A stretch of 64,000 nucleotides of DNA. It comes from Acidimicrobiia bacterium. GTDB taxonomy: Bacteria > Actinomycetota > Acidimicrobiia > IMCC26256 > JAOSJM01. The position numbers and the translations under genes were made by a program. Positions 42,905 to 50,923 of this stretch are shown piece by piece. Numbering within the stretch: position 1 is the stretch's first letter; every line of letters begins with the position of its first letter. The DNA is taken from assembly GCA_027494165.1 (NCBI GenBank), contig JAOSJM010000005.1, forward strand, positions 1,240,001 through 1,304,000, in the 5' to 3' direction. The notes under the pieces are model-generated. The model ran no database searches and was not told the origin of the DNA. It saw only the letters and a list, made by a program, of their open reading frames with translations.

Positions 42905-43926
42905 CCCCCGTTCGCCGCGCGGTGGGTGTGCTCCGCCTGGTGGCGGTGCGGGTGGCCGGGCCGGCCCGAAGGCCGGCCCGGCCGTGGGTCTAGAACCGGA
43001 ACTCGCCCACCAGGGACTTGAGCTCCCCGGCCATCCGGGCCAGCTCCTCGGCGGCCTGCTGGGTCGAGGTGACCCCCTCGGCCGTCGACGTGGCCGCCTG
43101 GGCGACACCGGTGATGTTCTCGGCGATCTCGGTGCTGCCCTTGGCCGCCTCCTGGACGTTGCGGCCGATCTCGTTCGTGGTGGCCGCCTGCTCCTCCACC
43201 GAGCTGGCGATCGTGTTCTGGATGTCGTTGATCTGGTTGATGATCTCGGTGATCTGCCCGATCGACTCGACCGCCTCCTGGGTGTCACCCTGGATCGCCT
43301 CGATCTTGCGGGAGATGTCCTCGGTCGCCCGAGCCGTCTCGTTGGCCAGCTCCTTGACCTCGTTGGCCACCACCGCGAAGCCCTTGCCGGACTCCCCGGC
43401 CCGAGCCGCCTCGATCGTCGCGTTCAGCGCCAGCAGGTTCGTCTGCTCCGCGATCGAGGTGATCACCTTCACCACGTTGCCGATCTCGATGCTCGACTCG
43501 CCCAGCCGCGACACGTTCGCGTTCGTGACCGCCGCCATCTCGACCGCCTGAGCCGCCACCGACGCCGCGTCCGCCGCGTTCTTGGCGATCTCCCGCACGC
43601 TGGCGGTCATCTCCTCCACCGCCGTGGCCACCCCGGCCACGTTGCGGCTCACCTGCTCCCCGGCCGCCGACACCACGTTCGACTGCGCCGAGGTCTCCTC
43701 CGCGTTCGACCCCATCTGGGTCGACACCGCCATCAGCTCCTCCGACGCCGTCGCCAGCTGCTCGGAGTTCTGGGTGATCTGGGTCAGCGCCGCGGCCAGC
43801 GACACCACCGCCTCGTTCAACGACTCGGCCATCCGGGCCGTCTCGTCGCTCGTGGACACCTCGAGCTGGTGGGTCAGGTCCTTGCCCGCCAACGCCTCCA
43901 GGCTCTTCACGCTCTCACCCAGCGGC
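42905..43926. repeat. Long direct repeat, copy 1 (identical to 44887-45908)
   Basis: About 1022 bp repeated at a constant offset of 1982. It covers the whole signalling half of the receptor, the stop codon, the terminator and about 50 bp of 3' flank. All overlapping frame translations agree between copies, so the DNA is essentially identical. Confidence 0.93.
42954..42983 (-). terminator. Terminator of the first receptor gene, UUCG tetraloop
   Basis: A perfect 13-bp stem (42954-42966 with 42971-42983) closed on the minus strand by C(UUCG)G, an extra-stable tetraloop, 6 nt after the stop at 42990. An identical copy follows the second receptor. Confidence 0.82.
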
Positions 43927-44567
43927 TTCGACACGCCCTTGGCGATCATGAACCCGAGGAAGATCGAGGTCCCGACCCCCAGCACGAGCAGCACGAGCGT
44001 GAGCTGGCGGGCCGCCGAGGCGGTGTCCTGCGCGCTGGAGAGCGCGTCCTGGCCGGCCTGGTGCTCGATCGCGAACAGCTCGTCGAGCGCCGCGTTCAGC
44101 TCGGTGAAGACCGGGGCGATCTCCTCGTCCCGCACCTTGGCGAAGGCCTGGAGATCGTTCGCCCGGCTCAGCGGGATCGTCTTCTCCCGCAGGAGCTCCT
44201 GGAACGTCGGGTAGGCCGCGTTGAAGCGGTCGCGGGCCTCCTCGCGGCCGGTCATGTCCGTGGCCTGGTACTTGGCCTGGGCCTCGTCCACGACGGCCCA
44301 GTACTCCTCGATCTCGGCCAGCTTCTCGTCCTTGGCGTCCGCGTCGCTGATGAAGAAGCTGTCGAGCAGCGAGATCCGGCTGCGCAGGAGATTGGCCCGC
44401 GTCGTCGCCAGGTACTCGACGGGCACGGTGACGTCCCGGTAGATGTACTCGGTCCGCTCCGAGATCGCCGACTGGCGGGTGAGGCCGAACACACCTACCA
44501 CGACCATGACGGCGCTGACGAGCATGAAGCCCGCCAGCAGCTTCGTCCGGACGCTCTTGAACTTCAT
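42990..44567 (-). CDS. Methyl-accepting chemotaxis protein 1
   Basis: 525 aa transmembrane receptor. Helix 1 ([21 protein letters not shown], about 10-30) is followed by a four-helix-bundle sensor ([35 protein letters not shown] ... AIEHQ), helix 2 ([29 protein letters not shown]), HAMP-like linker and a long coiled-coil signalling domain. The tip contains [49 protein letters not shown], the CheA/CheW-binding hairpin. The last 312 residues are identical to the second receptor. ATG 44567 has SD GGAAGGAACC. It leads the unit mcp-cheY-cheB-cheR. Confidence 0.94.
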   Translation of the reverse strand: MKFKSVRTKLLAGFMLVSAVMVVVGVFGLTRQSAISERTEYIYRDVTVPVEYLATTRANLLRSRISLLDSFFISDADAKDEKLAEIEEYWAVVDEAQAKYQATDMTGREEARDRFNAAYPTFQELLREKTIPLSRANDLQAFAKVRDEEIAPVFTELNAALDELFAIEHQAGQDALSSAQDTASAARQLTLVLLVLGVGTSIFLGFMIAKGVSKPLGESVKSLEALAGKDLTHQLEVSTSDETARMAESLNEAVVSLAAALTQITQNSEQLATASEELMAVSTQMGSNAEETSAQSNVVSAAGEQVSRNVAGVATAVEEMTASVREIAKNAADAASVAAQAVEMAAVTNANVSRLGESSIEIGNVVKVITSIAEQTNLLALNATIEAARAGESGKGFAVVANEVKELANETARATEDISRKIEAIQGDTQEAVESIGQITEIINQINDIQNTIASSVEEQAATTNEIGRNVQEAAKGSTEIAENITGVAQAATSTAEGVTSTQQAAEELARMAGELKSLVGEFRF

Positions 44568-44658
44568 GGCCCTGGTTCCTTCCTGCCCTGGCACCCCCCC
44601 GTCGGGGGTGCCGGCCGTCTCCCGGGGGTGCCGTCCGGGAGCGACCACGTCGGTCATT

Positions 44659-44686
44659 CCGTCGTCCGCGCGGCACCGGAGTTGAG
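44659..44686 (-). promoter_or_regulatory. Sigma-28-type promoter of receptor 1 (mcp-cheY-cheB-cheR)
   Basis: Minus strand: CTCAA (44686-44682), 15 nt, GACGACGG (44666-44659). The -10 differs from GCCGAT but is shared with the cheA promoter, as is the DNA just upstream. Confidence 0.6.
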
Positions 44687-44694
44687 AGGTACGG

Positions 44695-44723
44695 GCCAGA
44701 TCTGGCACACGAATCCGCAGGTG
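44695..44723 (-). promoter_or_regulatory. Conserved element upstream of receptor 1 promoter
   Basis: Palindrome GCCAGATCTGGC (44695-44706), then nine nt and CCGCAGGTG (44715-44723, plus-strand reading). The same blocks at the same 9-nt spacing lie upstream of cheA (49560-49587). Possible activator site. Confidence 0.55.
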
Positions 44724-44886
44724 GGACGCCACCGTGCGTGGCATCGCTGGCCACGGGGCGCCCCTGGCGCCGGATGCGGTGGCGTCGACGCCACCGAATC
44801 GCCGGGCCGGTACCCGTGCGCCGCAGCGCGGGTCGGTGCGCCGCCGGCTGCACCGGCGGCGGGGGGCACGGAGCGGTCACGTGCTC

Positions 44887-45908
44887 CCCCCGTTCGCCGC
44901 GCGGTGGGTGTGCTCCGCCTGGTGGCGGTGCGGGTGGCCGGGCCGGCCCGAAGGCCGGCCCGGCCGTGGGTCTAGAACCGGAACTCGCCCACCAGGGACT
45001 TGAGCTCCCCGGCCATCCGGGCCAGCTCCTCGGCGGCCTGCTGGGTCGAGGTGACCCCCTCGGCCGTCGACGTGGCCGCCTGGGCGACACCGGTGATGTT
45101 CTCGGCGATCTCGGTGCTGCCCTTGGCCGCCTCCTGGACGTTGCGGCCGATCTCGTTCGTGGTGGCCGCCTGCTCCTCCACCGAGCTGGCGATCGTGTTC
45201 TGGATGTCGTTGATCTGGTTGATGATCTCGGTGATCTGCCCGATCGACTCGACCGCCTCCTGGGTGTCACCCTGGATCGCCTCGATCTTGCGGGAGATGT
45301 CCTCGGTCGCCCGAGCCGTCTCGTTGGCCAGCTCCTTGACCTCGTTGGCCACCACCGCGAAGCCCTTGCCGGACTCCCCGGCCCGAGCCGCCTCGATCGT
45401 CGCGTTCAGCGCCAGCAGGTTCGTCTGCTCCGCGATCGAGGTGATCACCTTCACCACGTTGCCGATCTCGATGCTCGACTCGCCCAGCCGCGACACGTTC
45501 GCGTTCGTGACCGCCGCCATCTCGACCGCCTGAGCCGCCACCGACGCCGCGTCCGCCGCGTTCTTGGCGATCTCCCGCACGCTGGCGGTCATCTCCTCCA
45601 CCGCCGTGGCCACCCCGGCCACGTTGCGGCTCACCTGCTCCCCGGCCGCCGACACCACGTTCGACTGCGCCGAGGTCTCCTCCGCGTTCGACCCCATCTG
45701 GGTCGACACCGCCATCAGCTCCTCCGACGCCGTCGCCAGCTGCTCGGAGTTCTGGGTGATCTGGGTCAGCGCCGCGGCCAGCGACACCACCGCCTCGTTC
45801 AACGACTCGGCCATCCGGGCCGTCTCGTCGCTCGTGGACACCTCGAGCTGGTGGGTCAGGTCCTTGCCCGCCAACGCCTCCAGGCTCTTCACGCTCTCAC
45901 CCAGCGGC
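44887..45908. repeat. Long direct repeat, copy 2 (identical to 42905-43926)
   Basis: Second copy of the 1022-bp segment, ending at the start of the receptor HAMP/linker ([10 protein letters not shown]) and, on the other side, about 50 bp past the terminator. Recent duplication or gene conversion. Confidence 0.93.
44936..44965 (-). terminator. Terminator of the cheA-cheW-receptor 2 unit
   Basis: Exact copy of the hairpin at 42954-42983: 13-bp stem and UUCG tetraloop, 6 nt after the stop of receptor 2. Confidence 0.82.
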
Positions 45909-46540
45909 CTGGTCACGCCCCGCACGGTGCGGGTGGTGACGGCCAGCGCGACCACTCCGGCGACGAGGGCGAACACGATGACGAGCGTCCTGGTGCTGCC
46001 GAAGGTGTCCCCGGCCTCGCCGAACTCCTCCTGGGCGACCCGCTCCTGGAGCGCGGACAGCTCGGCGATCTTGCCGGTGAGCGGGTCGACGGTGTCGTAG
46101 AGCCGCCCGTTGAACTCCCCGAAGGCCTCGGCCTCGTCCGCCGCCACGGCCTCCTCCAGCGCGTCGAGCTCGGCGTTCACCGGTTCGAACAGGGCCGCGG
46201 CCTCGACGGCGAGCTGCTCCTCCTCTGCGGTGAGCGTCGTCGACATGTAGGCCGACCAGTTCTCCTCGATCCGGCTCAGCGCCTCGTCGATGCCCGAGAG
46301 CGCTTCCTCTGCGGTGAAGATGCCGTTGTCGGCCTTGTTGACGGCGTCGATCACGAACACCGCGTAGTCGTCCGAGATGGCCTTCAGCTGCTGCATCGGC
46401 ACGACCCGGTCCTTGTAGATGGTCTCCGTCCCCGCGTTGACGCTCCCGAGGCCCCGGATCCCGAGCACGGCGACGACGACCATGGACACCATGGACACGG
46501 CCGCGGCCATCGCCATCTTCTTCCCGATCGACCACCTCAT
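44972..46540 (-). CDS. Methyl-accepting chemotaxis protein 2
   Basis: 522 aa. Unique N-terminal half: helix 1 ([24 protein letters not shown]), a 4HB-type sensor ([39 protein letters not shown] ... [16 protein letters not shown]), and helix 2 ([23 protein letters not shown]). From [15 protein letters not shown] onward it is identical to receptor 1. ATG 46540 is chosen over upstream GTG because AGAGAGGA lies at the right distance. It follows cheW by 66 nt with no visible promoter, so it is read from cheA. Confidence 0.94.
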   Translation of the reverse strand: MRWSIGKKMAMAAAVSMVSMVVVAVLGIRGLGSVNAGTETIYKDRVVPMQQLKAISDDYAVFVIDAVNKADNGIFTAEEALSGIDEALSRIEENWSAYMSTTLTAEEEQLAVEAAALFEPVNAELDALEEAVAADEAEAFGEFNGRLYDTVDPLTGKIAELSALQERVAQEEFGEAGDTFGSTRTLVIVFALVAGVVALAVTTRTVRGVTRPLGESVKSLEALAGKDLTHQLEVSTSDETARMAESLNEAVVSLAAALTQITQNSEQLATASEELMAVSTQMGSNAEETSAQSNVVSAAGEQVSRNVAGVATAVEEMTASVREIAKNAADAASVAAQAVEMAAVTNANVSRLGESSIEIGNVVKVITSIAEQTNLLALNATIEAARAGESGKGFAVVANEVKELANETARATEDISRKIEAIQGDTQEAVESIGQITEIINQINDIQNTIASSVEEQAATTNEIGRNVQEAAKGSTEIAENITGVAQAATSTAEGVTSTQQAAEELARMAGELKSLVGEFRF

Positions 46541-46606
46541 CGCAACCGCATCCTCTCTGCCCACCCGGGTCGGCGAGCCTGCTCCGCTCCCATCCCACGT
46601 GGGCCG

Positions 46607-47074
46607 TCAGCCGGCGTAGGCCGGCTCCCGGGCGTCGGCGCCCGACGCGCCCACGTCGACCGCCTTGTCGATGTCGAGGATCAGGAGGAGCCGGTCCTCG
46701 AGCTTGCACACGCCCGTGAGGAGCTCCCGGACCTGCGGCGCGATGGTCTCGGGGGGAGCCTCGAACGTCTCGGTGTCGACCAGGAGCACCTCGCCGATCG
46801 AGTCGACGAGGAGGCTCAGCGCCCCGTCGTCGGTCCGGACGACGATGTTCATGGGGTGCCTTCCGTCCCGGCGCTCCGGCAGGACGAGCCGCCGGCGCAG
46901 GTCGACCGCGGTCACGATCTGGCCCCGGAGGTTGATGAGCCCGCTGACCACCGACGGCGCCAGCGGCACCGCGGTCATGTCCTGGTAGCGCAGGACCTCC
47001 TGGACCTTGCGGACCTCCACCCCGAAGTTCTGACCGTCCAGGGTGAAGGTGCAGTACTGGCGCTCGACGCCCAT
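46607..47074 (-). CDS. cheW: Chemotaxis coupling protein CheW
   Basis: 155 aa. It links receptors to Che[64 protein letters not shown] is the canonical start, including the G-L-I-N-L-R-G-Q motif, followed by NIVVRTDDGALSLLVDSIGEVLLV. ATG 47074 shares its A with the cheA stop (TGATG), so translation is coupled. Confidence 0.95.
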   Translation of the reverse strand: MGVERQYCTFTLDGQNFGVEVRKVQEVLRYQDMTAVPLAPSVVSGLINLRGQIVTAVDLRRRLVLPERRDGRHPMNIVVRTDDGALSLLVDSIGEVLLVDTETFEAPPETIAPQVRELLTGVCKLEDRLLLILDIDKAVDVGASGADAREPAYAG

Positions 47075-49441
47075 CAGATCCTCGCCTCCTCGAGCCGGCT
47101 GTCGTTCAGGACGGCCTGGTCGACCTGGGCCACCAGGGCCCGCAGGTCCACCACGTCGGTGACCCGGCCCTGGACGACGGTGGAGCACACGATGCCGTGG
47201 TGTCCCGACGTGGACTTCGTCATCTCCACGTCGTCGACGATGTCGACGATCCGCTCGACCTGGAGCCCGATCTGGCAGTCGCCCACCCACACCACGACGA
47301 CCTCGAGCTGCTCCTCGTCGACGGAACCGTCGGGGAGCCGCAGGACGTCGGCCACGGACACGATCGGGAGGAGCTGGCCCGTGTACTGGACCACGAGCTG
47401 CTCGCCCGCCCACTCGAGATCCGAGCGGGGGAACTGCTCGAGCCGGGCCACGGCGCTGAGCGGGATGGCCACCCGCCGATCGCCGCCGACCTCGGCGAGG
47501 AGCATGCTCTGCACGTTCCTGCGGCTCTCCTCGGCCCCGCTCTGCTCGGTGGTGATGCCCTTGTCGTGGAGCTCGGTGAGGACCTTCGAGCGCTGGGCGA
47601 TCCCCATCACGTCGAGGATCAGGGCGACGCGACCGTCCCCCATGATCGTGGCCCCGGCGAAGACCGGGACGTGCTTGAGCTGCTTGCCCAGCGGCTTCAC
47701 CACGATCTCGGCGGTGTCCTCGATCCCCTCGACGACGAGCCCGAACTGCTGGGTGTCCGCCTGCAGCACGACGATGTTCACGACGTTCCCGACCCCTTCG
47801 GACGGGGGGGAGCCGTCCCCGGCGTCCGGCGGCTGCTCGCCGGTGATCCCGGGGATCGCCGATTCGACGCCCGCCTCCTCGAGGACCTCGCCGAGGTAGG
47901 CGAGCGGCAGGAGCTTGCCGCGGAGCCGGTAGACGGGGGACCCGTGGATGAGCTCCACGCCCGTACGGGCCTGCTCCCCTTCCAGCCGGACCAGCTCCAG
48001 CAGGCTCACCTGCGGGATCGCGTAGCGCGCCTCACCGCTCGCCAGGATCAGCGCGGGGATGATGGCCAGCGTCAGAGGGATCTTGATCTTGAGGGTCGTG
48101 CCGGCGCCCGGCGTGCTCTGGATGTCGAGCGTGCCCCCGATCTTCTCGATGTTGGTTCGCACGACGTCCATGCCCACGCCGCGGCCGGAGACGTTCGTCA
48201 CCTTCTCGGCCGTCGAGAAGCCGGGAGAGAAGATGAGGTTCACCAGCTCCCGGTCGCTCATGCGGGCCGCGTGCTCGGCGGTGACCAGCCCTCGCTCGAG
48301 AGCCTTGGCCTTCACCTTCTCGGGGTCGATGCCGGCCCCGTCGTCGGTGATCTCGATGTTGACCATCCCGCTCTCGTGGTAGGCGCGCAGGAGCAGGACT
48401 CCCTCGGCCGGCTTCCCCGCGGCCTCGCGGACCTCGGGTGCCTCGATCCCGTGGTCGACGGAGTTGCGGACCAGGTGTGTGAGGGGGTCCTTGATCGCCT
48501 CGAGCACCGTCTTGTCGAGCTCGGTCTCCCGCCCCTCCATGTCGAGGCGGACCCGCTTGTTGCAGGCCTGGGCCAGGTCGCGCACGACCCGGGGGAACTT
48601 GTTCCAGACGTTGCCGATGGGCTGCATGCGGGTCTTCATGACCCCCTCCTGCAGCTCGGTCGTCACGAGGTTGAGCCGCTGGGCGGTGGCCGAGAAACCC
48701 GTGTCGGAGTTCGTCGTCGCGTGCTGGAGGATCTGGTTCCTCGCCAGGACCAGCTCGCCCACGAGGTTCATGAGCTTGTCGAGCAGCTCGACGTCCACGC
48801 GGATGCTGCTCTCCGAGATGGCCGAGCCCGACCTCTCGGCCTGGGTCTGGAGCGCCTCGAGGACCTCGCCGGGCTTCACGCTGCCCTGTTCGACCAGGAT
48901 CTCACCGACCCGGCGGGGGTCACCCCCGGCCTGCCGCGCGACGGCCTCGTCGACGTCCTGGGGGCTGGTGCGGCCCGCCTCGACGAGCGCCTCCCCGATC
49001 CGGGGCTCCGGCTCCTCCTCGGGCTCCGGCTCCTCCTCGGGCTCCACCGACGGGGCGGCGTTGAGCTCGGTGAGCAGGTCGATGATGGCCGTGTACTCGG
49101 TCTCGCCGTCGGTGCCGTCGGCTTCGACGCTGGCGAGCATGGCCCGGACCGCGTCGACCATCGCCAGCAGCGCCGTGGTGCTCTCCGCCGTCAGGCGGAG
49201 CTCGCCGTCGCGCAGCCGGCTGAGGAGGTTCTCGCCGACGTGGGTCAGCGCCTCGAGCTTGCCGGAAGCCGAGGAACCCCGAGGTTCCCTTGATGGTGTG
49301 GATGGTCCGGAAGATCCGGGCCAGGACCTCGCGGTCGTCGGGCTCCTCCTCGAGTCGCACGAAGTCCTGGTCCATCTGGTCCAGGTTCTCGTGGCTCTCG
49401 ACGAGGAACTCCTCGATGACCTCCCGCATCTCGTCGTCCAT
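47074..49441 (-). CDS. cheA: Chemotaxis histidine kinase CheA with MshEN-like insert, one frameshift
   Basis: 788 aa after correction. HPt domain with His48 in [22 protein letters not shown], then an acidic linker. Two 24-residue motifs follow (147-170, starting [10 protein letters not shown]; 177-200, starting [10 protein letters not shown]) that match the c-di-GMP-binding MshEN pattern. After the dimerisation helices comes the kinase core: [19 protein letters not shown] (N box), [13 protein letters not shown] (G1), [20 protein letters not shown] (G2). Two tandem CheW-like domains end the protein. The frame breaks near 49264, where one G too many is present; removing it gives [22 protein letters not shown] 49441 has SD GGAGAGGGGCAGG. 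It heads cheA-cheW-receptor 2. Confidence 0.93.
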
Positions 49442-49523
49442 CGTCCTGCCCCTCTCCTCGGCGAAGCCCTGGTCGCGCGGCGGCCACGGTGCCGATGGCC
49501 GGGGCGCGATCGATTCGGAGCCT

Positions 49524-49551
49524 TGGTCGTCACCGAAGCGTCGGAGTTGAG
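49524..49551 (-). promoter_or_regulatory. Sigma-28-type promoter of cheA-cheW-receptor 2
   Basis: Minus strand: CTCAA (49551-49547), 15 nt, GACGACCA (49531-49524). CTCAACTCCG is identical to the receptor 1 promoter. Confidence 0.6.
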
Positions 49552-49559
49552 GGGTCCGA

Positions 49560-49587
49560 CCAGATCTGGCCGGCGAACCCGCAGGTG
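49560..49587 (-). promoter_or_regulatory. Conserved element upstream of cheA promoter
   Basis: Palindrome CCAGATCTGG (49560-49569), nine nt, CCGCAGGTG (49579-49587), plus-strand reading. It matches the element at 44695-44723 in sequence and spacing; distance to the -35 box is 8 nt here and 9 nt there. Confidence 0.55.
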
Positions 49588-49723
49588 AGCGACCACGGAA
49601 GGTGGCATCCGGGGCGCGGAGGACGGGCCCCGGGGCGGCCCGGGCGCACGACGGCATCGCCCCCGATCGGGAGCCGGGCGCTCCGGCGCCCTGCCCGATC
49701 CTCGCGGAGGCGGTAGGTCCGAC

Positions 49724-49741
49724 CCTGCCGTCACCGGCAGG
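49724..49741 (-). terminator. Terminator of tRNA-Lys
   Basis: CCTGCCG (49724-49730), loop TCAC, CGGCAGG (49735-49741), 13 nt past the tRNA 3' end on the minus strand. Confidence 0.6.
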
Positions 49742-49754
49742 ACCGGTCCGTCGG

Positions 49755-49827
49755 TGGGCCGCCAGGGTCTCGAACCCTGCACCTCCGGGTTAAAAGCCCG
49801 TCGCTCTACCCGATGAGCTAGCGGCCC
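49755..49827 (-). tRNA. tRNA-Lys (anticodon TTT)
   Basis: 73 nt. Acceptor stem GGGCCGC/GCGGCCC with discriminator A, D arm GCTC...GAGC, anticodon loop CTTTTAA, T arm CAGGG TTCGAGA CCCTG. CCA is not encoded as part of the mature end here (ACC follows). All arms pair, apart from one A-G at the top of the anticodon stem. Confidence 0.96.
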
Positions 49828-50202
49828 GGGACTTCCGCGACAGTGAACGTGAAAAGTCCCGTGGAAGTCTCCGTGGAACTCCCAGGGGGCTCTCCAGCGT
49901 CCGACGGTGCGGACGACCGGCCCCCAGGCTATTGGCTCGGCCGAGCGGGCCGAGCCCCAGACGCGGCTCGTGGCGCCGAGGCTCTCGAGGCGCCTTCAAG
50001 GCCCACCCCGCCATCGGCGGCGAGCTACCCGTCGCTCCGGCGTGGCGTGCTGCGGGCAACGCTCGCATCCGAGCAACGGATGACGAGGAGCTCGTGTCAT
50101 ACGCTGCTCCGGAGGCCGACGAACCATGGGGTCCCATGCGGGATGGGCAGCCGGCGGTGGGTCTCGGTGAGCTGGCGGGTGTAGGTCTGCCAGCGCGCTG
50201 CG
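49828..50202. other. Gene-poor stretch after tRNA-Lys
   Basis: 375 bp. I see no convincing gene, promoter or repeat of the tRNA end. Short open frames lack start signals and family resemblance. Confidence 0.6.
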
Positions 50203-50767
50203 TCAGCAGCTGATGAGCAGTGTGCCGGGGCCGGCGTCCTCGAGCGCCGCTGGGTTCTCGTTGGTCCGCCAGGTGAAGTCGCCCTTGTAGGCCGCCAGGG
50301 TCCCCTCGACGGCAAAGGTGCCGCCGAGCCCGACTTCCGAGCTGTAGATGCGATCCGTCCCTGGCGGCGCGATGGTGAGCTGACCCTGCCAGCGGTCACC
50401 GTCGTGGGTCGCCTGGACGGACAGGAGCCCGGGCGACAGCTGGTACTCCACGGTGATCGAGCCCTCGCTCACCGCGCACGAGTACGCGCTCCCTGCCGAG
50501 TCGGCAGCGGCGAAGTCGAAGGTCTCACCCTCCACGAGGAGCCGGGTGTCCCCCTGCTCTGGCATCGCAGCCGGGTCGATGACGGGTTCCGACGGCCCGA
50601 AGTCGGTGATCGACCCCTCGTCGTCGGAGTCGTCGCCGCCCACCTCGTCCGGCGAGGAACCGGTCCCCCATCGGCAGCAGGGGTCGAAGCATCGTCGTCC
50701 CCCCGCACGCCGCGATCGGGCCGGCCAGCAGGACCAGGGCCACCCACAGCAGCCGTCCCTTCGTCAT
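50203..50767 (-). CDS. Small lipoprotein, LpqH-like, two frameshifts
   Basis: 188 aa after correction. Signal peptide with lipobox: MTKGRLLWVALVLLAGPIAAC, lipidated Cys at about 21. An acidic Asp/Ser/Pro linker is followed by a beta-rich domain that has an internal Cys (SAYSCAVSEGS) and ends with Cys (GTLLISC). This layout resembles the mycobacterial 19-kDa antigen LpqH family. C-run breaks at 50699-50704 and 50665-50669 each need one more base, giving CGGDDDASTPAADGGTGSSPDEVGG. A second lipoprotein of similar plan is at 56832. Function unknown; cell-surface location expected. Confidence 0.72.
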
Positions 50768-50911
50768 GTTCGCCTCCGCTCCGCTCGACACCGCGGCTCC
50801 CACCGCGGCCCCAGATCGTTGAACATCAGGCCTGAGCATTGAAGCCCTCCGCGTACTCAAACTGCCCTGACCACTACTCATTCGCTGCGGTGCCGGCGCG
50901 GAGATCTGACC

Positions 50912-50917
50912 TAACCT
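50912..50917 (+). promoter_or_regulatory. Probable -10 box of the LuxR-type regulator
   Basis: TAACCT, 6 nt before ATG 50924, with no Shine-Dalgarno. This is the usual form of a leaderless actinobacterial start. The -35 is not clear. Confidence 0.4.
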
Positions 50918-50923
50918 CGGCCC

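Larger units (their letters stand above)
44568..44971. other. Region between the two receptor genes
   Basis: No gene. From the right it contains the shared 3' flank and terminator of receptor 2 (44887-44971), hairpins at 44839-44861 (CGCCGCCGG/CCGGCGGCG) and 44777-44796 (a perfect palindrome, CGGTGGCGTC/GACGCCACCG), then the conserved upstream element and sigma-28-type promoter of receptor 1. Confidence 0.75.
49442..49754. other. Intergenic region cheA / tRNA-Lys
   Basis: No gene. It contains the cheA leader of about 80 nt, the sigma-28-type promoter (49524-49551), the element shared with receptor 1 (49560-49587) and the terminator of the tRNA (49724-49741). Confidence 0.75.

Noticed and set aside
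49755-50202. Prophage or integrative element attachment site at tRNA-Lys
   Set aside because: No duplicate of the tRNA 3' end and no integrase gene seen within the window.
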